A DNA stretch of 64,000 bases, taken from the NCBI GenBank assembly GCA_037953745.1, contig JBAKBP010012247.1, forward strand, positions 1 to 64,000, given 5' to 3'. The notes beneath the pieces are model-generated. The model saw nothing but the letters and a program-made list of their open reading frames with translations. It searched no databases and was not told the origin of the DNA. Below, one piece after another: positions 44,291-57,200 of this stretch (positions within the stretch are counted from its first letter, which is position 1; each line of letters opens with the position of its first letter). This stretch comes from Lithodes maja. Its lineage: Eukaryota; Arthropoda; Malacostraca; Decapoda; Lithodidae. A program made the translations under genes and the position numbers.

Positions 44291-45128
44291 CGAAGTTTTC
44301 ACCGCAGTCCGAAATTATCCCAGTTTACGGTAGGTGTTTTATTGGCCAGTTGCATGTTATATACATCACAGTTGTAGATCAAGGGTTAGGGAATCATAAA
44401 ATACACAAATATTGATTCAGATTGATAGCGTAATGCACAAGTGCGCGGAATTTCGGTGTGAATATCCTAGGTTCAACTCCTTGGAGTGCCACGTGTATAT
44501 GTTGATATTGTTAATTTAGTTTAGAAGTGAAGTTGGTTGGTGAAAACGAAAAATACAGGTGTGAAAGTTGGTGTACAACTGTATTTGATAATATTTATTC
44601 CACTGCCACAAATTCCGGTTGTTGGGTCATTCTGGTTGATAGATTTCCAGATAACAGATTTTTATATTGATCTAGGCTATATGATAAACTAGCAAAATTT
44701 TTTTTTTTTTTCTAATATGGATTATGACAACTATGTGTTTGCAGTGTTCTGACAGCACATTATGAAAACTTATGCCATTTGCATCTCGGGTGACCCCTTG
44801 AGGTACAAATGGCATAATTGGACAATTTGTATATATTTTAGGAATAGGTCTACAAACAAATAACCTGGAAAACTGGGATGATGGTTGTGTAGCCATTTAT
44901 AACACCTCCTTTAGAGTGGTGCCATCACCATACTCCTTTTATTCCAGGGCTAATACAAGACAATTTTAAACAGCTTTGGACAAATCTCTTGGAACTTATC
45001 AATTAAGTCCTTAAAACCCCACTGGTCTTTCCTAAAGTGAATATTACCATCTATACTAATGATAGCCAATATATAATGAATGGATAAATGGCATCCCCTA
45101 CTTAATACCACTATTGTACTTTCCTCAG
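44291..45128. other. Upstream region of the OTU gene
   Basis: Contains a weak tRNA-like stretch at 44415-44490 (B-box-like CTAGGTTCAACTCC), possibly an old SINE. No 5' exon of the OTU gene could be identified here; the acceptor at 45127-45128 implies at least one upstream exon, here or outside the window. Confidence 0.4.
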
Positions 45129-45252
45129 AATGCGTAGACGGTTAAACAGTCGTGCATTTGACCCGTTCGATGAGTGGCTGGAGTCACAGGGTCTGTACCG
45201 TAAACAGGTGGCTCGAGATGGATCCTGCTTGTTCCGCGCTGTGGCCGAACAG
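45129..45252 (+). CDS. OTUD4: OTU gene exon with start codon and catalytic Cys
   Basis: Acceptor TTTCCTCAG before 45129, ATG at 45130, donor AG|GTAAGC at 45253. 41 codons from MRRRLNSRAF to CLFRAVAEQ, ending in phase 0. Confidence 0.92.
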
Positions 45253-48200
45253 GTAAGCCAACCACCGTGTAACAGGGAAGTCTGGGCTTTGTATTAGTAC
45301 AAAAACAAATGACAAGCATTGTGTTTTACCTTGAATACAGTCGGATTGTGTTTATTAATCACAAAGCTTCAAGTTAAGTACAGGTATTTGCAACTGAATC
45401 TGCAATTAATTAAACTAATCAGAGTACTATCTCTATTGTTACATTTCTGTGTTACAAAATGCTGTGCAGTCTATAATCTCCCTTATATCATAATTATCAT
45501 GACAGTTTTTAATCTGATGGACTATAACCTTGTACAGTACTGTAAAACTTTATAAGATACAGAATAAGAAGTGTTAGGACTACGGCAGGTAATAATCCTG
45601 ACTATTCCTTCACCAGTCTTTTGAACTTGGCTAAGGTGAGTTTATAAAGTATAACTTGCAAAATAAACAAACCAAAACTGGGATGACACAAGATAAATGC
45701 AAAAGAACTTATCAAAATATCAGGACAGCTTGTTTTGGTTCAGACTCTCCTTTAAGTCTACAGGGCCAAGTCTGAAAATCAGAGCTGTCTGTAAAGGCAC
45801 CCTCCGTTCAACATACAGTTTTCCCATCTCTATTTTGTCAAACTAACCCAAGAGTGAACTGATTTTCCCAGTCTTAATTCTATTCAGAAAGCTCTCTCCC
45901 TCAATCAGTCTTTCCTCATCATATGACTTAAACTACTTCAAGCTCCATGTGTCGAGACACTTTGACTCCAACGTACTGTACAGTGGAATAAAAAAAACTT
46001 TGATATACTGTATAGTATATGGCCACCCCTTCGGGGATCACGGCATCAGGCAATAGATAGATAGGTATTGACTCTTACATCAGTGTTTTGGACAAATTCT
46101 GAAAGACCGAGGTTAATGTTTGAAAAAACTTCAAGTTAGTTTTCTTACACTCTTCATCCAGGTGTCAATCTCCGCTCGATCTTCTAAGTGAAAAAAAGTA
46201 AATTCCTTTGATTACCTTTAGCTTTCTAACTTCTCACTCATTCAGACAATATTTCAACAATTAGTTCAATACTGCACATTGTCCGGGTCACCAGAGATTA
46301 CCTATCTGGATGGGACATTACAAATATCCATTAACTCTAGGTTCCTATTTGCTACTAGATGAACAGAGGCATCAGGTGTGAGGATACAGGCCATGTACCG
46401 GTATCTCACCTTGGTTGGATCGAACTATAGTTTTCTCATTTGTGAGTCAAGCTCTCTAACCAATGCACCACAAAACACCCTTATTTTGATAAGTTAGGTA
46501 GGCTACAATTATAAGCCAATCCCATTCCTAGCCCATTACTGTTTTCTACTCTGCCTTCTATTCTCCATTCCCTTAGTTCACCCTCACCTCTGGATAGATT
46601 TTGAAAAATTTCTGAAATTGTATCCCCTGCTTTGGGTTCAGCATAGGACCAGACGATGAGTGTTACTTATGTAGGACACTATACTGTAGATTTTGGTATA
46701 TTGAAATACTTATTATGTAGCTCTGCTTGGTTACCGGTATGAATGTATGTGTGTTTTTTTTTTTTTTTTTTTTTTTTTAATAATCAGTGTTGATCCTTTG
46801 TGTGAAAGTCTGTATCATACTTTTTGTTTGTCCCAAGGAACCTCTGAAATTTTCCAAGTGATAAATACATGTTGGTAGAGGATCTGCTTAAAATCCATTA
46901 AAACAAATTGATAATTAACTTTAAAAGACTGAGATATGCATGCATGACTGACATGTTTGCGCACATAATCATTGGTCACCCAGTGGAAAATTCTATTTCT
47001 AGATGCCTTGATCCCTATGGAATTGGCCATTGATTAATTTCCTCCATGTTTTATCTGTCATCCGTCAGCCGGCTCCCCTCTTCCCACTCAACACCATTTT
47101 CACTCATAGGCCTATACCTGTCATCTCCATTCCTCCATCTCCTCGGTCTGCCTTTCCATCTGTGCCCTCCCTCCTCCCATCTCTGTCCTTCCACCTCACT
47201 CTCATGCACTCTTTTAGTCATTCTCTCACTCTCCAAATGTTTCACATCTCCAAACCATCTCATGGTGTTCGTCTTCACACTCTCCAGCACATCCATATGC
47301 ACTTTCCAAGTAACTAATTTCAACTCATTGTCACACATGATTTGTCTCTCTAACAATGTCCATGCTTTACTCCTGTACGTCAATGTCAGGTTTACTTTAC
47401 TATCGTACAGTGACTTCTTTACTTTCATGCTATCTACCTTATTCCTTATCACTGCTTTCAGCATTCCTACAACCCTCCTCCCCTGCTGTACCCTCTCTAG
47501 CACTTAATTTTTCAAATTCCCACACTGCCCAAGTACTTAAATGAGCTGACATTTTTTATTGCCTCTCCTTACAACCTCACTTTGCACTCTCTGATTGCAT
47601 CCCTCCCAAAGACCATAACCTTAATCTTTATCACATTGACCTTCAGGTTCCGTTTCTCACACTCGGCGCAGCATTGCAACTTTCACTCATCAGAACTGAA
47701 ATATTGAGAGTGGAATTATTCCAACCCAGCAGTAATGTGGGAGCCCCCTCTCCAACACCTCTAGCATCCATGTGGGAGTGTTGGGAGCATCACCCTGCTA
47801 CCAACTACAGGGCCATAATATCCTGACTATCCCTTAGGGTTATAGTTTGTTTCCCCCTACAGTATTTGTAATTTTGTATGAGGGAGACAAAAGGCAGTGC
47901 TGCCAGTAACAAATACCCACTCAAGGTACATTGAAGTCAAAGTGTCTGGACACAGGAGTTAATTATCCTGACTTAATGCTAGAAAGTGTGACAGGTCAAC
48001 TGAGTTGTTCGATGAACTTATAGCTCCTTTTTGCCATTGATATTTAGTAAATAATACTGTACTTCCATATTTATACTATAGCCTGGTAATTTTGTACATT
48101 ATTTTGCAGGTGTTCATGACACAGACTAAACATGTGTCAGTGAGGACCATATGTCTCGAGTACATGATGCTACACAAGGAGGACTTCCAACCAGTAAGTC

Positions 48201-51200
48201 ATCAACTTAATTTTTGTCATAAATCTTGGTATATTTATACTACAGTACATTACATACATACATACATACATACATACAATTTTAAGACTGAGTGCGGCTA
48301 CTGTGCTCCACACATACGTGCAGTTTCAGTCTCTTGTCCTAATGGCGGCGTTCCAGGCAACCCTGTAAAGGGCTGCTTCACTTGTCAAGTTTTTGGATTT
48401 GAGATCGGCACGTATTGTCCGATCCCAGGTCTTCCTCGGTCCAGACCTTGGTGCAGCTCCCTCCACAATCACAGACCTGCATTTTTTCACCCAATTTTGT
48501 TCATCCATTCTCTCCACATGTCCATACCATCCCAGTCTACTTGTACGCATCACTTCGCTAATACTCTTTGTACCTAACCGTCTCCTCAGCTCAACATTTG
48601 TTATTCTATCCTGCAGCCTGGCCCCACACATCCATCTCACCATTCTCATCTCATTACGTTCCATTCTGTTGACTTAACTTATTTTATACTTGCTTTAAAT
48701 GCAGGTACAGTCCATCCTCGTTATATGCGAGTTCTTAGACCACAAAACATTAGTACGAGAGCAGGGGGTCCAATGTATACTTAAAACATATAACGCGAGG
48801 TATGTTTATAGTGCACAAATCGGAGATTTGAAGTGAAGCAAATCTGCCATCTAGTATGCAAGAGTAACACCAGCAATCCCCACACATACTATGTACGCAT
48901 CATGCTGGTTATCGATGGCATGGACGTTATGTCACTAGATAAAAAAAATAAATAAATCAAAGTGCTAAGTCTGTTAAAATCATATACAATAATGTTGATG
49001 GACTAATCTCTTAAGAAATTAGAATTAAGAGATCACATTAGGGAAAAATACCCTGATCTATCTATCTATCTATTGCCTGACGCCGTGATCCCCGAAGGGG
49101 TGGCCACGAACGAACCGCCCCCATGCACCTCTGTCCCCTGTCAGTCGACGCCCCTCCCCCCAACCAGCACCGCCTTCATTCATGTAGTTCCTCACTCCAT
49201 CCTTCCACCTCATATTCGGTCTACCTCTCCCCCTCTGTCCCTCCACCTCGCTCTCGTACACCCTCTTAGTCATTCTCTCGCTTTCCATACGTTCCATATG
49301 GCCGAACCATCTCAAGTTGTTCCTTTTCACACTTTCCAGCACATCTACCTCCACACCACACCTCCTTCTTACTTCCTCATTAGTCTGTCTATCCCTCCAT
49401 GTAATTCCGCACGCACTCCTTAAGTAATTCATTTCCACTGCTCTCACTCTTGGTCTGAGTCTCTCAACCAACGTCCATGCTTCGCTTCCGTAAGTCAGTG
49501 TCGGGATTACCACACTGTCATGCAAGGACTTCTTCACTTCCATACTGACCACCCTATTTCTTGTTACTGCTTTTAGCGTTCCTACAACCCTCTTCCCCTG
49601 TTGTACCCTCTCCCGCACCTCTTCATCCATAGTCCCATCTTTACTCAACACACTGCCCAGATACTTAAAAGAGTTGACGATCTCCATAGCCTGACCGTTC
49701 AGCTTCACCTCACACTCTGTGACTTCACCCCTTTCGAAGACCATAACCTTGCTCTTCCCCGTATTTACCTTCAAATTCCGTTTTTCGCACACTGTTCCAA
49801 ACTCATTTACCAGACCCTGCAACTCCCATTCATTATCACTCATCAGAACTGTATCATCCCCAAACAGCAGTATAGGTAGCTTCCACTCAATTCCCTCCCT
49901 TTTCAGCGATACACCAACATCCACTGCTCTTGATAGTATATCTTTCATAACTCCATCCATATATACAGTAAACAACCACGGGGACATCACACACCCCTGT
50001 TTCAAACCAACATTCAGGTCAAAGAACTCGCTCTGCTCACTCTCCACACGTACTGCCGCCTTTGCACCCTCATACATGCTCTTCACTGCTTTCAGCAACT
50101 TGCCCTCTACTCCGTATATTCTAAGTACTTTCCACAAACCTTCTCTATCCACTCTGTCATAGGCCTTCTCCAAGTCCATAAAGGCAACATACACCTTTTG
50201 TTTCTTCTCCAGATACTTCTCCACAACACAATTCAGGGTAAAAATCTGATCTACACATCCTCTTCCCTTCCTAAAGCCTCCCTGCTCGTCGCCTATCCAT
50301 TTCTCCGTTCTCACTCTCTCAATCACTACCCTACTGTATACCTTCCCTACTACGCTTAGAAGACATATTCCTCGGTGGTTACCACACACTCCTCTTTCCC
50401 CTTTGCCCTTATATAGGGGGACTATTATGCCAGTCTTCCAGTCATCGGGTGCACTCCCCTTCTCCCATGCTAGTTTGCACATTTTCCATACCCATTCTAT
50501 CACTATCTCACCACCATACCTCAACATTTCCCCACACACTCCATCTGTTCCTGGTGCTTTCCCCAACTTCACTCTTTTCATGGCTTCCCACACTTCTGAC
50601 CTCCTGATCCCCACCTCCTCCTCCACTACTTCTCTTCTTCTCCCTCCCATACCATATCCAGCTATGTTTGCTGGCTCTTCATTCCTTTCATTTAGCAACT
50701 CACTGAAGTACTCCCTCCATCTTTCGACTCTCTCTTGCTTCTCGGCTAGCATTCTCCCATTCTTATCTTTCACACCCTTACTGTTTCCCTTGCTACCTTC
50801 CCTAACTTTCTTGACTTCTTTCCAGAACAGTTTCTTACTCTCCCTCCATTTTACACCCTGATGTGATCTGCTTATCAGAGACATAATTAGGTAAGGATGT
50901 AGACTTGGGTGTTAGGTTGTGGAGTAATTATAACCAATAGAGGAAGGGGTGGGGGTATACTGATTATGACTCGTATAATAATGAAGACTAAGAAGATAAA
51001 CATTGATACCAGCACTGGGAAGAGTAAGATATTGAAATTGAAGGAGAGGATAATGATAAAATATATATTTCAGTGGTCTATATGCCACCCCAAGCTAGAG
51101 CTTGGGGGGGCTATTACGTACTAAAACAGCAAATAGTTAATGCCCCAACATAGTTATTACATTGAAGAAATAGATTGTTGCTAACTGGAGATTTCAACTG

Positions 51201-54200
51201 TAAAGAAGTAGACTGGGAAGGCATGGATGCAAGTAACAATGTAATTTCATTAGGAAATATAACATATTTAGCAACTGAAAATTTACTGACCCAACATATC
51301 AAGGAAAGCACAAAAGTGAGAGGAGATGATAGATCTTCTCCAAGGACCCATAGGATGTGCAAAGTGCAAACCCTGAAATTTGTGTCCTCTGGGAAGAAGT
51401 GACCATTTCGTGATTGAAATGGAAGGTTTGGTTGGGTACTCAAGTGATGAAAGAGAAGAACACAAGGAACATAGATATAATTACGGTAGAGCGGACTTTG
51501 GATCTTTAACCCGCAGAGTGCCGACCAATTATCAGCCGTCTGTTAACCCCAGGGCCGGCCGATTTACCATTTATATTTATTGGCTATATCTGTCATGTTA
51601 GATGAAAAAGGAAGGATAGTGGAAAAATAGCGCTCACCTATTCCATTTTTGCCTGATAATAGGTCGCCGAAATTGAAAGTTTTTGTTATTGTTCCCCAGG
51701 CTGTCTGGCCGAACAGCCCCAAGGTCCCGAGCAAGGCCAAGGCCATAAACGAGCGCCCCCACAAAACCCTCCTTGCTTACCACTAACAAAGCCCGGGTGG
51801 CCGAAGCCACTCCAAGGCAGGGAGCTGAGGAGGGCGCGGAAACGCCCGGGAAACCAAAGCCCCACCCAAGGCCCTGTGCCCCTTAGCAATTATGAAGGGA
51901 ATGTTGAGGGGCAAGGGAAAAATGTGACGCTTTGGCTCACAACTTCTGCCAACTTCTAGGTTGGCAGTAGGGAGGTCAATCCACGGAAAAGACGCAGTCA
52001 CTTGAGATATAGAAGATATATAAGTAAAAGGAACAGTCAGAGTAAGCTATGGGTATGGCAGAGATCGCTCAGCTCTCACTCTGATAGACCAGCCCATCAC
52101 CATGAAAGGAAAGTTTATTATGTTAAAATAAAAATCACATAACATAACTTATGGAGAAAAATACATATGGGCGGCAGCCCGCCTGAGACACTCACATTTT
52201 CGGCAATTTTCGATTAAAATCAATAATTAATAGTAAAGAAAGGCTATAAATAGGTATACAATAATAGAAACAAACAATAGCCATTGCTTACCTTAAAATT
52301 AAATGCTTAACCCAAGTGTCAAGGATACGCAATATTAATTGCGTATCCTGGACACTTGCTAAGCATTTAATTTTAACCCTCCCGCCCCGGGCCGCCTTAC
52401 CAAAGGACGGAGGTCGTATCTGGGCGATCTGGCCGAAAAACGTTTAGGCCTAGGCTACCATATCTTTGTTATTTTAACTGCTAGAAATTTCTCACACATC
52501 CCTAAACGTAGTGCGGTTTCCAATCTGTAGACTGGCGTTGAGTAGAGCTCTCTAAGTCAACTGGTTCAGTTGTGATGATGATTTCCGTGGAGCGAATTTT
52601 TCCGCGATGTTGACAATATCGGAGCTTTTCACACACTAATTTCGTCTGACATCACAACAACAACATTGATCCGACGTCTCCTTCTTATTCTCGGAGGTGC
52701 GGTGACGCAATGACCGGCTTTGTTTACATGCGTCGGACGCACGGCTTTCAGACCAAGCTGAATAGGCTTTCAAGCTTACTTCCTTTTCTAAGGACACCCG
52801 GGGTCCTGCCCATCTGCCGCGGTGTCCTTAGAAAAGGACAGCCGGGCTGGAAGGGTTAAGGTAAGCAAGATTTGTGTCTGAAAATGTCCGATATTGCTAA
52901 CATCGCCTCAAAACTCTCCACGGAAATCATCATCACAACTGAACCAGTTGACCTAGAGAGCTCCACTTAGCGCCAGTCTACAGATTCGAAACAGGGCTAC
53001 GTTTTGAGATGTGTGTGAATTCTCTAGCAGTTAAAATAACAAAGATAGGGCTAGGCCTATTATGACATTTTTCGGCCAGATCACCCGGATCTCAATACTG
53101 TCCTAAGGAAGGCGAGCTCGGGCAAGAAGGGTTGAGCCGGTATCACATGAGAGCTTTTTTAGTCAACATTTGGTGATGAAAAATTTTCTGGCAACATTTC
53201 TGGAATAATTTACACTAGTATCGGAAACTAGACTGCTGATAGATGAACTTAGGTAACAGATATATTTTAAATGTTGACCCCCATAAGCTGCCAGACCAAT
53301 GTTGAGTGAAAAAGCGTTCGTGTGATACCGGCTTTACTTCCCTTCGGGTGCCAAACCCGAATGATACATGCCATGGGAACTGCCAAGCTGACCCTAGGGG
53401 GGGAAAGAGTCAACATTGGGGTTGTCTCTGGAGCGTAATGTTAAATTCTGATATTTGGCAGACATGATAACTGCTGGCCTCAGTAGATAGTTGTATTGTG
53501 AGATTCAATAGTGTATGTATGTACTGTACAGTATATACTCAGGCACATACCTCATAGCTGGGGGTGGCCGACTTGAGACAGAGCCCGAACAGGGAAAAAC
53601 AAATAAAAATAAATAAATCACATGCATCTAGGTCACCCGGGAGAAGACCCAGAGACCAGGAATCACTTTGGGTACTCCAGCACTCCCCCCGACCTCCCGG
53701 AGAAATTCTGGTCTCCGCAGGCAGACACGCAGCGGAGCACACCACAGTGCCCGCCCAATTCAATAGTGGGTGGAAGAAATTCAAATAAGTATCACTACAG
53801 TATTGATGAGAAGAGATCTCTCCCTCTGCTTCAAGGGGAAACTGTATGTTTTATGTATTAAAAGTGTGCTGCAATATGGTTGTGAGATACAGACAGTTAA
53901 AGAGGAAAATGCATGTTGACTTGTAGTGTACTACTGCCCTAGTTTCCTCATTTTGTTAATTCTTTTACTATGTTGAGGTGTGACTTTAGCTTATACTATT
54001 ACTTGGTGGTGATGGGCTGGTCTATCAGAGTGAGAACTGAGCGATCTCTGCCATACCCATAGCTTACTCTGACTGTTCAGCGGTAGAGTGTAAAGGCTAT
54101 CAGCCTATGCCCGAGAGGGAGTAGTTGGAATATAGAAAAAGAAACACAAAAAAAAAGTTGCTGAGGGGCACAGGGCCCTGGGTGGGGTTTTGGTTTCCCG

Positions 54201-57200
54201 GGCGTTTCCGCACCCTCGTCAGCTCCCCGCCATGGAGTGGCTTCGGTCACCCAGGCTTTATTGTGGTCGGCAGGGAGGGTTCTGTGGGGTCGCTTGGTTA
54301 TGGCCTTGGCCTTGCTTGGGGCCCTGGGGCTGTTCGGCCTGGCAGCTTGGGGAACAACAACAACAACTTAGTAAATGTAAAAAAAAATGTTTTTGTCTGT
54401 ACTACTATGTTATATTATATATTATTAAATGTAATTGCTTCCACCAGTTCCTGGAAGAGCCTGTGGATCACCATGTGTATAAGCTTCAGGACAGCCGTGA
54501 GTGGGGGGGGCACACAGAGATCCTCGCCATGTCTCGCTGCTTCAAGTGAGTGCTACAAACAGACATAAAAGTATTTCCTAATTTTTATTGAAAAAATGTA
54601 AGTCAATTGCTTTTTTATATTATTGTACTACATACATACATTTTTAAGACTGAGTGCTCCACACATACATGCAGTTTCAGTTTCTTATCCTAATGGCGAC
54701 GTTCCAGGCAACCCTGTTAAGGGCTGTTTCACTTGTCAAGTTTTTGGATTTGAGATTGGCACGTATAGTCCGATCCCAGGTCTTACTCGGTCCACTCCTT
54801 GGTGCAGCTCCCTCCACAATCACAGACCTGCATCTTTTCACCCAATTTTGTTCGTCCATTCTCTCCACATGCCCATACCATCCCAGTCTACTTGTAAGCA
54901 TCTCCTCGTAATACTCTTTATACCTTTTATAAACGTCTCCTCAGCTCATCATTTGTTATTCTATCCTGCAGTTTGGCCAAACACATCCATCTCACCATTC
55001 TCACCTCATTACGTTCCATTCTGTTGACATCCTCTACTTTAACGGCCCATGTTTCTGAGGCATACGTCATTGCAGTTCTAACACATGAGACATACACCTT
55101 TCCCTTCAGGGGGAGAGGCATTCTTTTCATGGTCAGAATTGGCAGCAGTTCTCTGAACTTCCCCCAGCCACATCACATTCTAGTGACAGTGACAGCTTCG
55201 GCCCTACCACCGGCAGAGATGGTATCTCCTAGGTAACAAAACTTTTCCACCAGCTACAATGACTCATTTCCAAAATTCACAGCCACAGGATCATCATTTA
55301 ACACAAGCTCGCCCTTGCACACTACACACTCAAATTTCTTGGTTTCTGACTTATCCTTTGGCAGTGGTCCTTTTATTCTACTACAGCGCTTAATCCCATG
55401 TTGCACCCAACATCGACAGACGCTACACCGAATCAAGTTAGCGCCCACACCCTTTCCACACATTGCACATGGGTATGCACCGCTCTTTTCCACATTGCCT
55501 CATCTCAATCTACAATGCATAACCTTTGTTTTGTTAATATTAACTCTTAAACCCTTGCTCGCCATGCCCTCTCTCCATCTTCTGAATTTGGCCTCAGCAT
55601 TGTCAGCTATTAGGAATAAATCGTCTGCATAAAACAGTTCCCTTGTCAGCTATTAGGAATAAATCGTCTGCATAAAACAGTTCCCACGGGAGTCTGGATC
55701 TAAAATCTCTAGACAGTGCCTACAAGACCATAATAAAGAGGAGGGGGCTTAACATTGGACCCTGATGAACACAACACGGACTGTGAACTCCTCACTCAGT
55801 ACACCTTTCACGGTTTCACCCTCACCGCAGTTCGCGAATCCTCATACATCTTCATTATCACACGCACCAGCTACTCTACCACACCAAGTTTCCTCATAGC
55901 CCACTGCACAACATCTCTAGGCACCCTGCAAAGGCCTTCTCCAGGTCTACAAACACAAACTAGAGATCCCTGCCTTTTAGTAAGTATTTTTATTTTTTTT
56001 AATTTGAAATCATTGTCATATTAAGCATAGCCTAACTCTTCGTCATATTTCCGCGGCTTTCGTCCGACACGGTAGGCACGCTTGATTGGCCTTTGTTCTG
56101 TTTTGATGGTCCCGGGCATTCAATTCCTTCATCATTACCACTACTTTTACTGAAAGGAGTATCAGTAAATTTATAATATGCCAAACCATTTATCAGATAA
56201 GTGCTTCTGTGATTTTATATGTTTTATTGTACAGTACTTACTGTTTAGGGTAAGTGGATGAGCCTATATCAGTTATAATTTTGTATTGAATGATGAAGTT
56301 TATTATTGACTTGCTTATGATAGTAATATCTTATGTTAATTGATTTCATTTTCTATTTCCAGAGTGGACTTTTTAATATATCAAGAGATTGGTAGACCAC
56401 CTTATAGAGCCACAGAAAACGGCTATATCCAAGTCCTGATGCTCAGTTATACCCATGGAAACCATTATGACATAATTTATAAAAAGGATGATGCTGTCAC
56501 TCGTGGATACTGTCAATGTAAGTTTGTGTCGTTAATGGTCCCTTTTTTTTAACTAAGTAATTATCCTCTAATATGGCGGGCAGGGGACCATAGCCTTGTT
56601 GGATTGTCAAGCATTCTGGACTATTGGTTATGTGGGAAATATTCTGATATGGAACCATAAATTTAATAAATTAACATTTAAAAGGCAGCTGACCATATAT
56701 TTTCCAGCCCTCTTCTTGTCTCGAGTAGCATCTGGTGTGGGAGCGACTCTCCCAACATACATACATACATACATACAACTTTAAAGATAGTTTTGTCCAC
56801 AAAGAATGAGGTTACAGTCGACAGAAGTCCCTTTTCATTCTTTTCCATGCCTTTCATCCTCACCATATCTCTTCTGTACCCTTCTTAGGCATCTTGAGTG
56901 CCCAGATAGCCTAAAATACCTTTAATCAACTTGTCACATGAAAATTGAAAAACGACAGGGATTTCTTGATGTCTATTTGTAGCTGAGATAAGGACATTCA
57001 TTATGAGCTAGTGTTCTTATTTTTTCTCTTAACTACCTTCATGAAAACAAAATTAAGTTAACACAAATTATCTTGAAAATACCTACCCTTAACCCGGGAC
57101 TCTCTGGAGTAAGTAAAACTAAAAATCAACTTTTTACATCGAATTTTTTTTTTTTTTTTTTTTTTTATTTATTTTTATTTTTTTATTTTTTTTTTTTGGC

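Larger units (their letters stand above)
48955..51507 (+). pseudogene. LINE C2 endonuclease fragment, split by an RTE
   Basis: 48955-49057 encodes the start of an apurinic-type endonuclease (NVDGLIS, then HIREKYPD). The frame resumes at 50857 with the duplicated target, VICLSET, later VVYMPPQARAW and LLTGDFNCKEVDWEGMD (GDFN motif), and then YNYGRADFGSL, which corresponds to the start of LINE C1 (MYDRADYELL). Several frameshifts. It ends at a TTAA (51508-51511). Confidence 0.8.

Noticed and set aside
52860..53131. Complete fourth family P MITE
   Set aside because: Only the right part aligns and the distal TTAA is TTGA, so it is called partial.
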